This document shows positions 1 to 8,980 of a DNA stretch of 64,000 nt, piece by piece (position 1 is the first letter of the stretch; each line of letters starts with the position of its first letter). Location of the stretch: positions 1 to 64,000 of the forward strand of contig JAKSMQ010000006.1 of assembly GCA_024400565.1 (NCBI GenBank), in the 5' to 3' direction. Below the pieces are notes generated by a model. The model saw nothing but the letters and a program-made list of their open reading frames with translations, was not told the DNA's origin and ran no database searches. This DNA comes from Bacteroidales bacterium. Its GTDB lineage: Bacteria; Bacteroidota; Bacteroidia; Bacteroidales; P3. The position numbers and the translations under genes are program-made.

Positions 1-4
1 AATG

Positions 5-75
5 GTGAATTGTTAGTAGTGAATGGTGAATGGTGAATGGTGAATTGTGAAATAGTGAATTGTGAATGGTGATTT
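5..75. repeat. Heptamer tandem repeat GTGAATG-type
   Basis: GTG recurs at positions 5, 19, 26, 33, 40, 47, 55, 62 and 69, a 7-bp period with one 1-bp slip. The units are GTGAATG, GTGAATT and GTGAAAT. A closely related GTGAAAT heptamer array occurs at 13233, also upstream of a copy of the hairpin repeat described at 146. The 1-759 stretch holds only repeats, a promoter and a leader; I see no convincing gene in it. Confidence 0.85.
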
Positions 76-145
76 TGCAGTGCATGAGATTTTTTGAGCC
101 AGCCGTTGGTGGTTGGCTTTTTATTTGGTCGCAATTTGCATTCCT

Positions 146-333
146 ATAGCCGCCCTTTGGGCGTGCGCCTACGGCTTGAAACCCTCCACTGGAGGCTTAT
201 CAATGCTTCGCTATCGAAAAGTCCACAGGACTTTTCTTCATGCCTACGGCTTGAAACCCTCCACTGGAGGCTTATCAATGCTACGCTATCGAAAAGTCCA
301 ATGGACTTTTCTTCATACTGGACTTTTCTTCAT
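146..333. repeat. 75-bp multi-hairpin element, tandemly duplicated
   Basis: Positions 167-241 and 242-316 are two nearly identical 75-bp copies in tandem. A truncated third end lies at 317-333. Each copy contains a CCTCC-act-GGAGG hairpin and an AAAAGTCC/GGACTTTT hairpin. A CGCCC-ttt-GGGCG hairpin precedes the first copy. One more copy lies at 13491-13588. Open frames across it encode the repeat in two overlapping frames and are not credible genes. This is an interspersed palindromic element of unknown function. Confidence 0.9.
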
Positions 334-494
334 CTATTTTTCGAAATTGGGATGGAGAAGTATGGGGATTTTGGTCGTTCGGACATGCGTATTTTCTTTT
401 TGTATTTGAATAATCTGTTGGGGTTATTTGTTTGATAATTAGTAATTTGTTCGTGTATTGAATTGGTTGTTATTGTGTATTATTTATATATTAA

Positions 495-526
495 TTGCTA
501 TTATTAAGAATAATTCGTATCTTTGC
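495..526 (+). promoter_or_regulatory. Bacteroidota-type promoter for the sugar transporter operon
   Basis: A TTG at 495-497 is followed, 20 nt later, by TATCTTTG at 518-525. This matches the TTTG / TAnnTTTG promoter of Bacteroidota. Transcription would begin near 531, immediately before the hairpin structure at 540-610. Confidence 0.7.
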
Positions 527-539
527 ATTCCTTATAAAA

Positions 540-610
540 GGGTGGGTGTCGGCCTTTCTATTGCCAACGAAATGTCTCTCTGATGGTCGAAAGGTATTAT
601 GGGACTCACC
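540..610 (+). ncRNA. Structured 5' leader RNA, class unknown
   Basis: Two nested helices are visible. GGTGGGT (541-547) pairs with ACTCACC (604-610), with one G-U pair. GCCTTTC (552-558) pairs with GAAAGGT (589-595). Inside them, GCCA (563-566) can pair with TGGT (584-587). The structure lies about 10 nt after the predicted start site and about 150 nt before the transporter start codon. It does not match riboswitch cores I know (TPP, cobalamin, SAM, glycine). It could be a leader regulator of the transporter operon or an independent small RNA. Confidence 0.5.
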
Positions 611-759
611 ATGGCTTTGCTTTGCGTCCAATTTATTACTTAGGGACTTAAATAGTAATGAAGTTTGAACTATAGGTTTCTCAAAAAAAACTGTTATCGG
701 ATAATTACTGAACTGATTTCAACAGCCGGGATGAATGGTAACGGTTAACATTATTCGTT

Positions 760-1962
760 ATGAGTAATCTGTTTCGAAACAATAAGGGAGACAACTTCCT
801 TCTGCCTTTTATTCTGGTCACATCACTTTTCTTTCTATGGGGGTGTGCTCACGGGATTCTAGATGTGTTGAATAAGCATTTTCAGGATGCATTGGTTATT
901 TCAAAGGCTCGAAGTGGACTTATTCAGGGCGTGCTCTATGGCGGATACTTTCTTATGGCCTTGCCGGCAGGTTGGATAATTCGTAAATGGGGGTACCGTC
1001 GAGGCGTTGTCACGGGTCTTTTCCTCTATGGTATTGGTTCGTTGATGTTTGTACCGGGAGAACGCATTATGTCGTTCCCATTCTTTCTGCTCTGTCTTTT
1101 TGTCATTGGCTGTGGATTGACTTGTCTGGAGACCTCGGCTAATCCATATATCACCATCTTGGGCGATCCGAAAGATGGCCCAAGGCGTCTCAACCTGGCA
1201 CAGTCGTTCAATGGATTGGGCTGGATATTTGGCCCTATGATTGGCTCGATGCTTATTCTGGGAGAGGAGAGCCGACTGTCTCTTCCCTATGCTGTCATAG
1301 GTGTCATTGTGTTGTTGCTCGGCTGTGTGTTCTGCAAACTAAGACTTCCGGAACCACGTAAGACACAAGGTGACAGAACGGAGGTGATGAATGATAATAA
1401 AACCGAGATGTCGCTGCTCAAGAATGGAGCATTTATTCTTGGCGTAATCACACTCTTCCTTTATGTGGCGGCGCAGACGGGTATCAACAGCTTTTTTATC
1501 AATTATGTAACAGAGACTATTGAGGGTTTAAGTGCTCAGAATGCGGGACTGATGCTTTCCTTTGGCGGCATGGGTCTCTTTATGGTGGGCCGTCTATGTG
1601 GCAGTTCGATGATGAGTAGGATGTCTCCAGCCAAACTGTTGTCTATCTGTGCCTTTGCTGCCGTGTTGTGTATGCTGTTGGTTATCTTTGGACATGGCAT
1701 ACTGGCGGTGGCTGCTGTTTGCATGGTTTATCTCTTTGAGAGTATTATGTTCCCGACTGTCTTCTCGATGGCGCTGCTGCATGCAGGAGGCAACACAGAA
1801 AGGGCATCTTCGATTCTTATTATGAGTATCGTGGGTGGTGCTGTGGCTCCTGTTGTGATGGGACTGATGGGACGAGTGTACATGTCCCTTGGATTCGTTG
1901 TCCCGCTGGTATGCTTTGTTGAGATTCTTTGGTTTGCTCGTGTCAGCAGACGACTCTCCTGA
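760..1962 (+). CDS. FucP/GluP-type sugar:proton symporter (MFS)
   Basis: This 400-residue inner-membrane protein has about 12 hydrophobic segments and belongs to the FucP branch of the major facilitator superfamily. Its signature segments are ETSANPY near residues 124-130 and RRLNLAQSFNGLG near 142-154, which are typical of L-fucose, glucose, galactose and GlcNAc permeases. The family imports a sugar with protons. The substrate cannot be read from sequence. It is followed 85 nt downstream by a nucleotidyltransferase-kinase fusion and then galE, so the import of a sugar that is then phosphorylated and nucleotide-activated is a reasonable inference. Its transcript starts with the structured leader at 540-610. 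Confidence 0.85.
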   Translation: MSNLFRNNKGDNFLLPFILVTSLFFLWGCAHGILDVLNKHFQDALVISKARSGLIQGVLYGGYFLMALPAGWIIRKWGYRRGVVTGLFLYGIGSLMFVPGERIMSFPFFLLCLFVIGCGLTCLETSANPYITILGDPKDGPRRLNLAQSFNGLGWIFGPMIGSMLILGEESRLSLPYAVIGVIVLLLGCVFCKLRLPEPRKTQGDRTEVMNDNKTEMSLLKNGAFILGVITLFLYVAAQTGINSFFINYVTETIEGLSAQNAGLMLSFGGMGLFMVGRLCGSSMMSRMSPAKLLSICAFAAVLCMLLVIFGHGILAVAAVCMVYLFESIMFPTVFSMALLHAGGNTERASSILIMSIVGGAVAPVVMGLMGRVYMSLGFVVPLVCFVEILWFARVSRRLS

Positions 1963-2047
1963 GGCGCTGATACTCTTAAATGATACTCACTCGTACGAAA
2001 TGTTGTTGAATCAGGCATAATACATTCGTGCGGAATAATTTAGAAAA

Positions 2048-3289
2048 ATGAAGAAAAACAAGAAGGTCTTCGTGAGTGGCTGTTACGATTTGTTGCACTC
2101 CGGCCATATCGAGTTCTTTCGTCAGGCAGCAGAATATGGTGACCTGTATGTCGGTATCGGTTCGGATACGACCTACCTCGAGTACAAACACAGGAAGCCG
2201 ATGTTTCCCGAAGAGGAGCGTCTCTTCATGGTAAAGGCTGTGAGATATGTGAAGGAGGCTTATATCAACCAGGGCTCTGGCGTCATAGATTTCATCCCTA
2301 CACTTGATGCAATCCATCCTGACATTCTTGTTGTCAATGCTGAAGGTGGAAGCGAGGCAAAACGCCGACTGTGTGCTGAACGGGGGATGGAATATATTGA
2401 ACTGCAGCGTACTCCGGCAGAGGGTTTGGAAGCCCGGAGTTCCTCTTCGCTGAAAGCAAGACTCTCGAATGCAAACTCGGATGAGAACGATAGTTATGGG
2501 ATTCCAACACGTTTGGATCTTGCTGGTACATGGATTGACCAGCCTTATGTGAGCATGTATCATCCAGGTTGGGCCATCACAATATCCATAGAACCTACAT
2601 TTGAGGTTCGTGATCGTTGCGGTCTCAGCACCAGCACACGAAAAATGATTCAGAAGATATGGCCTATCAGGTTGCCTAAGATGGATCCTGAGATGCTGGC
2701 GCGCCTGGTGTTCTGCTTTGAGAATAATCCGGAAAGAGAAGCCGGTCATATCAGTGGTGCACAGGATTCAATAGGGATTTGTGTGCCAGGACTCAGCCGT
2801 CATTATTACGACAATAACTTCTGGCCTAAGAAAATTGAGTCGACCAGCGATGAGATGACAATTCGATTTCTGGAAGACCATCTTTGTATGATACCGCTCG
2901 AACCCCGCAAGCCGGGATGTAGCGTGGTGGAGGGTAAAGATATTACTCCTGAAAAGGTTAAAGCTCTCGCCGTGGCTGCTGACAACTGCTGGGACGCTAT
3001 CATGAGTCGTAACCTGGAGGCATTCGCAGCTGCCTATAGGGCTTCTTTCGAAGCTCAAATTGCCATGTTCCCCGGTATGGTGAGACCAACCTATATCGGA
3101 CACGAGGAGGGCAACGGAAATGAATACATCCTGGATGCCATCAACAGGTATTCTGCTATGGAGGATGTGTTGGCATGGAAGATGCCTGGCGCCGGTGGCG
3201 GCGGATACTTGGCTTTGGTTGTCAAGGACTCGGCGGATTTCTGCAAGAAAAATGCAACTGCCATTCCTTTAAAAATTCGTAGAACATAA
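2048..3289 (+). CDS. Bifunctional cytidylyltransferase-like / GHMP sugar kinase fusion
   Basis: This 413-residue protein has two parts. Residues 1-140 form a cytidylyltransferase-like Rossmann domain with HSGH at 17-20 and an RTPAEG...SSSSLK segment at 121-136, which resembles the ISSTxIK element of this superfamily. Residues about 150-413 resemble GHMP kinases of the fucokinase/HddA clade: RLDLAGTW (155-162), a weak P-loop CGLSTST (191-197), SGAQD (236-240) and the glycine motif GAGGGG (381-386). Phosphorylation of a free sugar followed by transfer to a nucleotide is inferred from the two folds. Neither substrate nor nucleotide is known. The degenerate P-loop leaves kinase activity open. The gene sits between a FucP-type transporter and galE. 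Confidence 0.7.
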   Translation: MKKNKKVFVSGCYDLLHSGHIEFFRQAAEYGDLYVGIGSDTTYLEYKHRKPMFPEEERLFMVKAVRYVKEAYINQGSGVIDFIPTLDAIHPDILVVNAEGGSEAKRRLCAERGMEYIELQRTPAEGLEARSSSSLKARLSNANSDENDSYGIPTRLDLAGTWIDQPYVSMYHPGWAITISIEPTFEVRDRCGLSTSTRKMIQKIWPIRLPKMDPEMLARLVFCFENNPEREAGHISGAQDSIGICVPGLSRHYYDNNFWPKKIESTSDEMTIRFLEDHLCMIPLEPRKPGCSVVEGKDITPEKVKALAVAADNCWDAIMSRNLEAFAAAYRASFEAQIAMFPGMVRPTYIGHEEGNGNEYILDAINRYSAMEDVLAWKMPGAGGGGYLALVVKDSADFCKKNATAIPLKIRRT

Positions 3290-3308
3290 TAGTATAATTC
3301 CTAATAGT

Positions 3309-4325
3309 ATGAATATTTTACTGACTGGCGGATGTGGCTTTATTGGCTCACATACTGCTATAGAACTTTATAAGGCTGGCCACGAAGTAGTCGTGGTGGA
3401 CAATCTCTCTAACTCCAAGCTCGAGGCGTTGCGCCGCGTGGCTAAGATCACTGGCAAAGAGGTTCCTTTCGTAGAGGGAGACATCCGCAACCGTGAGGCC
3501 ATGGAAAAACTCTTCTCAGAGCACAAGTTCGATGCCGTCATCAACTTTGCAGGACTTAAGGCTGTGGGTGAGTCGGTAGAGAAACCTCTTGAGTACTATG
3601 AGAATAATATGAACGGTGTGTTCGTGCTGGTGGACGTGATGCGCAAGCATGGCTGCAAGAACATCATCTTCTCTTCCTCTGCTACTGTCTATGGCGATCC
3701 TGCCATCATTCCCATTACCGAGGATTGTCCCAAGGGTCAGTGTACCAATCCTTATGGTTGGACAAAGTCGATGCTTGAGCAGGTACTGATGGATGTTCAG
3801 AAGGCCGATCCTGAATGGAATGTGGTGCTGCTGCGCTATTTCAACCCCATCGGCGCTCACGAATCAGGCCTGATAGGTGAAAATCCCAACGGCATTCCCA
3901 ATAACCTGATGCCCTATATCACGCAAACTGCTATCGGCATTCGCAAGGAACTGGGTGTCTTCGGCAACGATTATGATACTCACGATGGTACTGGTGTGCG
4001 CGATTATATCCATGTGGTAGACCTCGCTAATGGTCATGTGTGTGCTCTTAAGGCTATTCAGGAGAAGAAAGGTCTTGCTATCTATAATCTTGGAACAGGC
4101 CACGGTTACAGCGTGCTCGACGTAGTGAAGGCTTTCGAGAAAGCCAACGGTCTCAAGGTCCCCTATAGCATCAAACCCCGTCGTGCCGGTGATATTGCCA
4201 CCTGTTATTGCAATCCCGCTAAGGCCAAAGAAGAATTGGGCTGGGAGGCTAAATATGGCATAGAAGAGATGTGTCGTGACAGCTGGAACTTCCAGAAGAA
4301 TAACCCTAACGGATACGAGGAATAA
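3309..4325 (+). CDS. galE: UDP-glucose 4-epimerase
   Basis: GalE interconverts UDP-glucose and UDP-galactose (some homologues also the N-acetyl forms) through a bound NAD. The 338-residue length is typical. The NAD-binding motif TGGCGFIGS is at 6-14, SSSATVYG is at 122-129, and the catalytic Tyr149-xxx-Lys153 pair lies in YGWTK. It starts 19 nt after the transferase-kinase fusion, so the two are probably cotranscribed. It ends before a strong hairpin terminator. The link to the upstream genes suggests that UDP-galactose or a related sugar nucleotide belongs to the same pathway, which is an inference. Confidence 0.95.
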   Translation: MNILLTGGCGFIGSHTAIELYKAGHEVVVVDNLSNSKLEALRRVAKITGKEVPFVEGDIRNREAMEKLFSEHKFDAVINFAGLKAVGESVEKPLEYYENNMNGVFVLVDVMRKHGCKNIIFSSSATVYGDPAIIPITEDCPKGQCTNPYGWTKSMLEQVLMDVQKADPEWNVVLLRYFNPIGAHESGLIGENPNGIPNNLMPYITQTAIGIRKELGVFGNDYDTHDGTGVRDYIHVVDLANGHVCALKAIQEKKGLAIYNLGTGHGYSVLDVVKAFEKANGLKVPYSIKPRRAGDIATCYCNPAKAKEELGWEAKYGIEEMCRDSWNFQKNNPNGYEE

Positions 4326-4486
4326 TACAACCGAGGGTCGAATATAGTTAACTTCAATAATGACATCTTAGCAGAAATGTAAAGTCTTCTATCTCCTGTT
4401 TCGCTAGTCTTGCCATTCGAGCATCCGCTCAGGAATAGTGGCTCAGGAAAAAATAGGCAAATCAGAAAGAATCCGAATCTCAAAAG

Positions 4487-4522
4487 AATAGCACTTATAG
4501 TCTTTCGATTATAAGTGCTATT
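4487..4522. terminator. Bidirectional terminator between galE and the NusG-like gene
   Basis: A perfect 12-bp stem, AATAGCACTTAT at 4487-4498 and its complement at 4511-4522, encloses a 12-nt loop. T-rich sequence follows on both strands. It lies between two convergent genes. Confidence 0.8.
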
Positions 4523-4550
4523 TCTTTATACTGTCAATTCTTGCAGACTT

Positions 4551-5072
4551 CTACTCGTCGATAGGTTCAAGTATTGAAGGGTCAACTCCAAAAATGGCAA
4601 CAGCAAATGTTCCTAGTTCGATGACTAGTTTGCGACTTTTCATTATTCTGACTATTCTGCCTTCCTTACCGGCAAAGACACCCTCGCGTATGCGTACCTT
4701 CTGTTTGTTTGCAAAATGGGAATATGGGTCTTTAAGGAACAGGACCCGGTCGTTGTTGCTGCTTAAAAATAGCCTAAACGTTTCCATCTCGTCATCTTCT
4801 ACGGTGGCACACTCGTTCTTTATGTGGTCTTTGTATTGAAAAAGGTTTCCATATTCATTCTTAATAACGTCTTGGATTATCTCATTGGTCCTGATAAAGA
4901 TCAGTCTGCCCAGAGGATATTCTTCCTTGATTTCCGTTTTGGTATGGTCGGGGGTGCTCTTCTTTACATACTGGACGGGCATATAGTACTCAATATTCTT
5001 CTTCTTGAGCCTTTCAGCAAGTTTAGGATCAGCCAGTTTTTTTGTATAGACGACGTACCACATATTGTTCAA
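4551..5072 (-). CDS. UpxY/NusG-like transcription antitermination factor, orphan
   Basis: This 173-residue protein has an N-terminal NGN domain (residues about 4-110, opening MWYVVYTKK) and a C-terminal KOW motif (KVRIREGVFAGKEGRI, about 125-140). It is therefore a NusG paralogue like the Bacteroides UpxY proteins, which ride RNA polymerase and stop early termination of capsule operons. In those loci the gene is the first of the operon it controls. Here nothing follows on its strand except a terminator at 4487-4522, and galE converges on it. Its target must therefore act in trans, or the gene is a relic. A TATCTTTGC box lies upstream at 5123-5115. Confidence 0.8.
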   Translation of the reverse strand: MNNMWYVVYTKKLADPKLAERLKKKNIEYYMPVQYVKKSTPDHTKTEIKEEYPLGRLIFIRTNEIIQDVIKNEYGNLFQYKDHIKNECATVEDDEMETFRLFLSSNNDRVLFLKDPYSHFANKQKVRIREGVFAGKEGRIVRIMKSRKLVIELGTFAVAIFGVDPSILEPIDE

Positions 5073-5114
5073 GATGCACAGGTTGTGCTAAATCTTATTA
5101 TTCCCTTTTGAAAT

Positions 5115-5123
5115 GCAAAGATA
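5115..5123 (-). promoter_or_regulatory. -7 box upstream of the NusG-like gene
   Basis: TATCTTTGC reads on the minus strand about 43 nt before the start codon. A TTTG sits 11 nt upstream of it (5138-5135), closer than the usual 19-21 nt, and no TTTG is seen at the standard distance. Confidence 0.5.
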
Positions 5124-5258
5124 CAAATATTTTTCAAACCGCGAGTTTATATTTGTATTTCTATTGTCAATAATCCCCTTCGAAGTAATGCTTTAAGTGG
5201 ATAGGGGCTATTGCTGATGGCCCTTTAACCCCATGATTCCTCGGAACGATAAGGCTCT

Positions 5259-7403
5259 CTAATTGCCACGGGCATCGGGGAGAAGCTGTTGCATAAGCTT
5301 TATCTCGTCACGATATTTGGCTGCGGTAAGAAAGTCGAGCTCCTTGGAGGCTAAAACCATCTTGCGCTGAGCCTCCTTGATGTCCTTTCTCAATTGGGCC
5401 TTAGTGCGACTGTCGAGCTTGGCTGTAGGCTCTGGCTTAGACTCATGAGCCTCATCATTGTCCATAAGGTTGAGGTTGTAAGGCTTCTTGGCAGAAGAAT
5501 GGGCCGGCGTATTGAGCGCATAGGGCGAAGCTGCGATGTTGTTGTCTCCTACAGGGGGAAGCGGGTGGGTGGTCTCTTCGCGTTGCTCAGCAGCAAGTTC
5601 AATAACCGAAGTCTGTCCGATGATGGACTCTGTACTTTTCTTAATCTGGCGTGGAACGATACCATGCTCAATATTGTATCGTATCTGCTTCTCGCGGTGG
5701 CGGTTCGTCTCGTCTATAGCCCGTTGCATAGAGCCTGTAATGGTGTCGCCATAGAGAATAGCTTTACTGTGTACATTACGGGCAGCACGTCCTATGGTCT
5801 GTATCATGGCCCGGTCGCTGCGAAGGAAACCCTCCTTGTCAGCATCGAGTATGGCTACAAGCGACACCTCGGGCAGGTCAAGACCCTCGCGGAGTAGATT
5901 GACACCAACCAGCACATCGTATACGCCCATTCGCAAGTCGCGCATAATCTCCACTCGCTCAAGCGTGTCGACATCAGAGTGAATATAGGCCGTCTTGATG
6001 CCGAGATTGATAAGATAGCTGCTCAGCTCCTCTGCCATTTTCTTGGTAAGGGTGGTAACAAGCACGCGCTCACCCTTGTCGATGGTGTCTTCAATCTCGT
6101 TAAGGAGGTCGTCCACCTGGTTCATAGCCGACCGCACCTCCACCACAGGGTCGAGGAGGCCGGTGGGACGGATGACCTGTTCGGCTATTACGCCCTCGCT
6201 TTCCTGCAACTCATATTCGGCAGGGGTGGCAGAAATGTAGATGGTCTGATTGGTCAGCTCGTAAAACTCTTCGTATTTAAGGGGACGATTGTCAAGTGCT
6301 GAGGGAAGTCGGAATCCATATTCCACGAGTGCCGTCTTGCGCGAGCGGTCGCCACCATACATAGCCCTTATCTGAGGCACGGTAACGTGGCTCTCGTCTA
6401 TCACGAGGAGGAAGTCGTCGGGGAAATAGTCTATGAGGCAGAAAGGACGGTCGCCTTCTCTGCGCCCGTCAAAATAACGGGAATAGTTCTCAATACCGCT
6501 ACAGTAGCCGAGCTCCTGAATCATCTCAAGGTCGTAGTTCGTACGCTCTTCGAGACGTTTTGCCTCCAGGTGTTTGCCTATAGAGTGAAGGTAGTCGCGT
6601 CGCTCAAACATATCTCTCTGAATCTGCAGCAGAGACTCTGCCATAGACTCTTTGTTGGTAAGGAAGTTTGACGCCGGGTAGATGGTGATGTCATCAAAGC
6701 GGTCTATCCGTGCTCCGCTGATAGGGTCGAACGATTCCAGCGACTCTATTTCATCGTCCCAGAAGCAGACGCGATAGCAGAAATCGGCATAGGAGGGATA
6801 GATGTCTACGGTGTCGCCTTTTACGCGGAAGCGTCCGTTGATGAACTCTATCTCGTTGCGCACATACTGGGCATCAAGGAGGCGCATAAGGAACGTGTCT
6901 CGTGTGATATGCTCCCCTTTGCTTATATGGATGGTGCCCCGTTTGAATTCTTCCGGATTGCCTATGCCGTAGATACAGCTGACTGAGCACACCACGATGA
7001 CATCTCTGCGCCCTGATAGGAGTGCCGAAGAGGCTCTCAGTCGCAGCTTATCCAGTTCGTCGTTTATTTCGAGTTCTTTCTCAATATAGGTGTTGGTCGA
7101 AGCAATATAGGCTTCAGGCTGATAGTAGTCGTAGTAGGATACAAAATACTCGACTGCGTTGTTGGGAAAGAATTGCTTGAACTCTCCGTATAGCTGTGCT
7201 GCAAGGGTCTTGTTGTGTGAGAGTACGAGGGTAGGGCGGTTGAGCTGGGCTATTACGTTGGCCACGGTAAAAGTTTTTCCCGAACCGGTAACACCGAGCA
7301 GTACCTGAGCTTTCTGGCCTGCGTTGATGCCGCTTACCAGCTGCTCTATGGCGGTGGGCTGGTCGCCCATAGGTTTAAAGCTTGCTTGTAGGTTGAATTT
7401 CAT
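5259..7403 (-). CDS. uvrB: Excinuclease ABC subunit B
   Basis: UvrB is the damage-verification helicase of nucleotide excision repair. It loads with UvrA and then recruits UvrC. This copy is 714 residues long. It shows the Walker A motif GVTGSGKT at 37-44, the DNA-gripping beta-hairpin YDYYQPEAYI near 91-100, the Walker B/DEAD-like VIDESH, and a C-terminal UVR domain (about 667-702) that contacts UvrC. The segment between the helicase core and the UVR domain is longer and more polar than usual but uninterrupted. It starts 9 nt after the FAD-dependent oxidoreductase gene, so the two are cotranscribed. Confidence 0.97.
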   Translation of the reverse strand: MKFNLQASFKPMGDQPTAIEQLVSGINAGQKAQVLLGVTGSGKTFTVANVIAQLNRPTLVLSHNKTLAAQLYGEFKQFFPNNAVEYFVSYYDYYQPEAYIASTNTYIEKELEINDELDKLRLRASSALLSGRRDVIVVCSVSCIYGIGNPEEFKRGTIHISKGEHITRDTFLMRLLDAQYVRNEIEFINGRFRVKGDTVDIYPSYADFCYRVCFWDDEIESLESFDPISGARIDRFDDITIYPASNFLTNKESMAESLLQIQRDMFERRDYLHSIGKHLEAKRLEERTNYDLEMIQELGYCSGIENYSRYFDGRREGDRPFCLIDYFPDDFLLVIDESHVTVPQIRAMYGGDRSRKTALVEYGFRLPSALDNRPLKYEEFYELTNQTIYISATPAEYELQESEGVIAEQVIRPTGLLDPVVEVRSAMNQVDDLLNEIEDTIDKGERVLVTTLTKKMAEELSSYLINLGIKTAYIHSDVDTLERVEIMRDLRMGVYDVLVGVNLLREGLDLPEVSLVAILDADKEGFLRSDRAMIQTIGRAARNVHSKAILYGDTITGSMQRAIDETNRHREKQIRYNIEHGIVPRQIKKSTESIIGQTSVIELAAEQREETTHPLPPVGDNNIAASPYALNTPAHSSAKKPYNLNLMDNDEAHESKPEPTAKLDSRTKAQLRKDIKEAQRKMVLASKELDFLTAAKYRDEIKLMQQLLPDARGN

Positions 7404-7412
7404 GGTCTATAT

Positions 7413-8954
7413 CTACATTGAAGCGTAAAAAGCATTTATGGCGTTGATGCCGTCGAGGGCAGAACTGACAATGCCTCCTGCATAGCCTGCGCCCTCTCCG
7501 CAGGGGTATAGCCGGCGAAGCTGCAGATGCTGATAGTCTGTGCCACGGGGAATGCGTACGGGCGATGAGGTGCGGCTCTCTACAGCCAGGAGGGTGGCCT
7601 CTTCGGTGACGAAGCCTTTCATCTTGCGGTCGAAATCCATAAATCCCTGCTGCAGACCCTGTGCTACGAACGCAGGCAGCAGTTCGTGAAGGGGCGACGA
7701 TGCCGTAGGCCCCAGGTAGTTGCTCTTGTTGAGACGCGAGGAGGTCCTGTTCTGCAGAAAATCCACCAGACGCTGGGATGGGGCCGAACCGGGGCAGGCT
7801 TCATACATGCGCTGTTCCACATCCTGCTGGAATCGCAGCAGCGCCAGCGGACCATGCTGTTGGTATTGGGGCACGTCGTCGAGTCCTACCGTAACGGCGA
7901 TGCCGCTGTTTGCAAAGGGGGAGTTTCTCTGCGAGTTGCTCATACCGTTCACCACCTGTTGCTGAGGCGCTGTGGCTGCGGGGACGATGACTCCTCCGGG
8001 ACACATGCAGAAACTGAATACCCCATGGCCCGATGCCTGGGTGACGAGAGAATAGGTGGCGGGGGGCAAGAAAGGGGAGTAGTTGCGCGAGTGGTACTGT
8101 ATGGTATTGATAAGACGCTGGGGATGCTCCACGCGTACACCCATAGCGAAGGGTTTGGCCTCTATAGCCCATCCTTTCTGATTGAAAAGTTCGTAGATGT
8201 CTCTTGCCGAATGCCCTGTGGCCAGAATGACCGCACGTCCTCTGTAGACCTTGCCGTCCGAGCAGAGCACACCGCATACGCTGTCGCCCTCCATCACGAG
8301 GTCCGTCATCGTGGTCGAGAAATGATACTCGCCACCATAGTGGAGTATGGTCTCTCGCATCGAGGCGATAATGGGGCTCAGACAATCTGTTCCTATATGG
8401 GCATGGGCATCGATCATTATCTCCGGTTTGGCACCATGCTCCACAAATTTGCGCAGCACTTCCTGCACGTTGCCTCTCTTGGTGCTGCGGGTGTAGAGCT
8501 TTCCGTCGCTGAAGGTTCCTGCTCCGCCTTCTCCGAAACACCAGTTGCTCTCGGGGTTGAGTGTGCCCTCGCGTCCCAATACGGCAATATCGCGCTTGCG
8601 TTCGTCCACCGGTCTTCCTCTTTCCAGCAGTATGGGTCTCAGTCCGAGTTCCAGGGCTCTCAGGGCGGCAAAGAGACCTGCAGGGCCGGCTCCCACAATA
8701 ACGATGGGGTCTGCCTGCGAGCAGTCCTTATAGTCCGAAACGAACGATTCGGGCACATAGCGCTCCGAAGAGGCGTATACGTTGATGGTAGCCTGGTATT
8801 TGACCTGACCGCGACGCGAGTCCAGGCTGCGGCGCACCACCTGCAGGTGGCCTATCTGGTCGGGGCGTATATGGAGCTTCCGCCCTACTGCCCGTTGCAT
8901 CTCTTCGGGTATGTGGTATTGCTCTGGAGTGAGGTCGAGGGTGATAGTCTGCAT
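7413..8954 (-). CDS. FAD-dependent oxidoreductase (COG2509-type)
   Basis: This 513-residue cytosolic flavoprotein begins with an alpha/beta region of about 80 residues. A dinucleotide-binding GAGPAG follows at 88-93 and an ERGRPVDERK segment at 111-120, both characteristic of a widespread but uncharacterised FAD-dependent dehydrogenase family. Further blocks typical of it are CFGEGGAGTFSDGKL, the ATGHSARD segment and a C-terminal GEGAGYAGGI. The substrate is unknown for the family. It lies between porT and uvrB on the same strand, only 9 nt before uvrB, but nothing in it suggests a DNA-repair role. Confidence 0.85.
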   Translation of the reverse strand: MQTITLDLTPEQYHIPEEMQRAVGRKLHIRPDQIGHLQVVRRSLDSRRGQVKYQATINVYASSERYVPESFVSDYKDCSQADPIVIVGAGPAGLFAALRALELGLRPILLERGRPVDERKRDIAVLGREGTLNPESNWCFGEGGAGTFSDGKLYTRSTKRGNVQEVLRKFVEHGAKPEIMIDAHAHIGTDCLSPIIASMRETILHYGGEYHFSTTMTDLVMEGDSVCGVLCSDGKVYRGRAVILATGHSARDIYELFNQKGWAIEAKPFAMGVRVEHPQRLINTIQYHSRNYSPFLPPATYSLVTQASGHGVFSFCMCPGGVIVPAATAPQQQVVNGMSNSQRNSPFANSGIAVTVGLDDVPQYQQHGPLALLRFQQDVEQRMYEACPGSAPSQRLVDFLQNRTSSRLNKSNYLGPTASSPLHELLPAFVAQGLQQGFMDFDRKMKGFVTEEATLLAVESRTSSPVRIPRGTDYQHLQLRRLYPCGEGAGYAGGIVSSALDGINAINAFYASM

Positions 8955-8980
8955 GGGGTGAGTGTGTAGGGAGTATGGTG

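Noticed and set aside
94..435. Open frames of 113 and 98 residues over the 75-bp repeats
   Set aside because: Both overlap in different frames, encode the DNA repeat as a peptide repeat and have no start context or similarity. They are products of the hairpin element.
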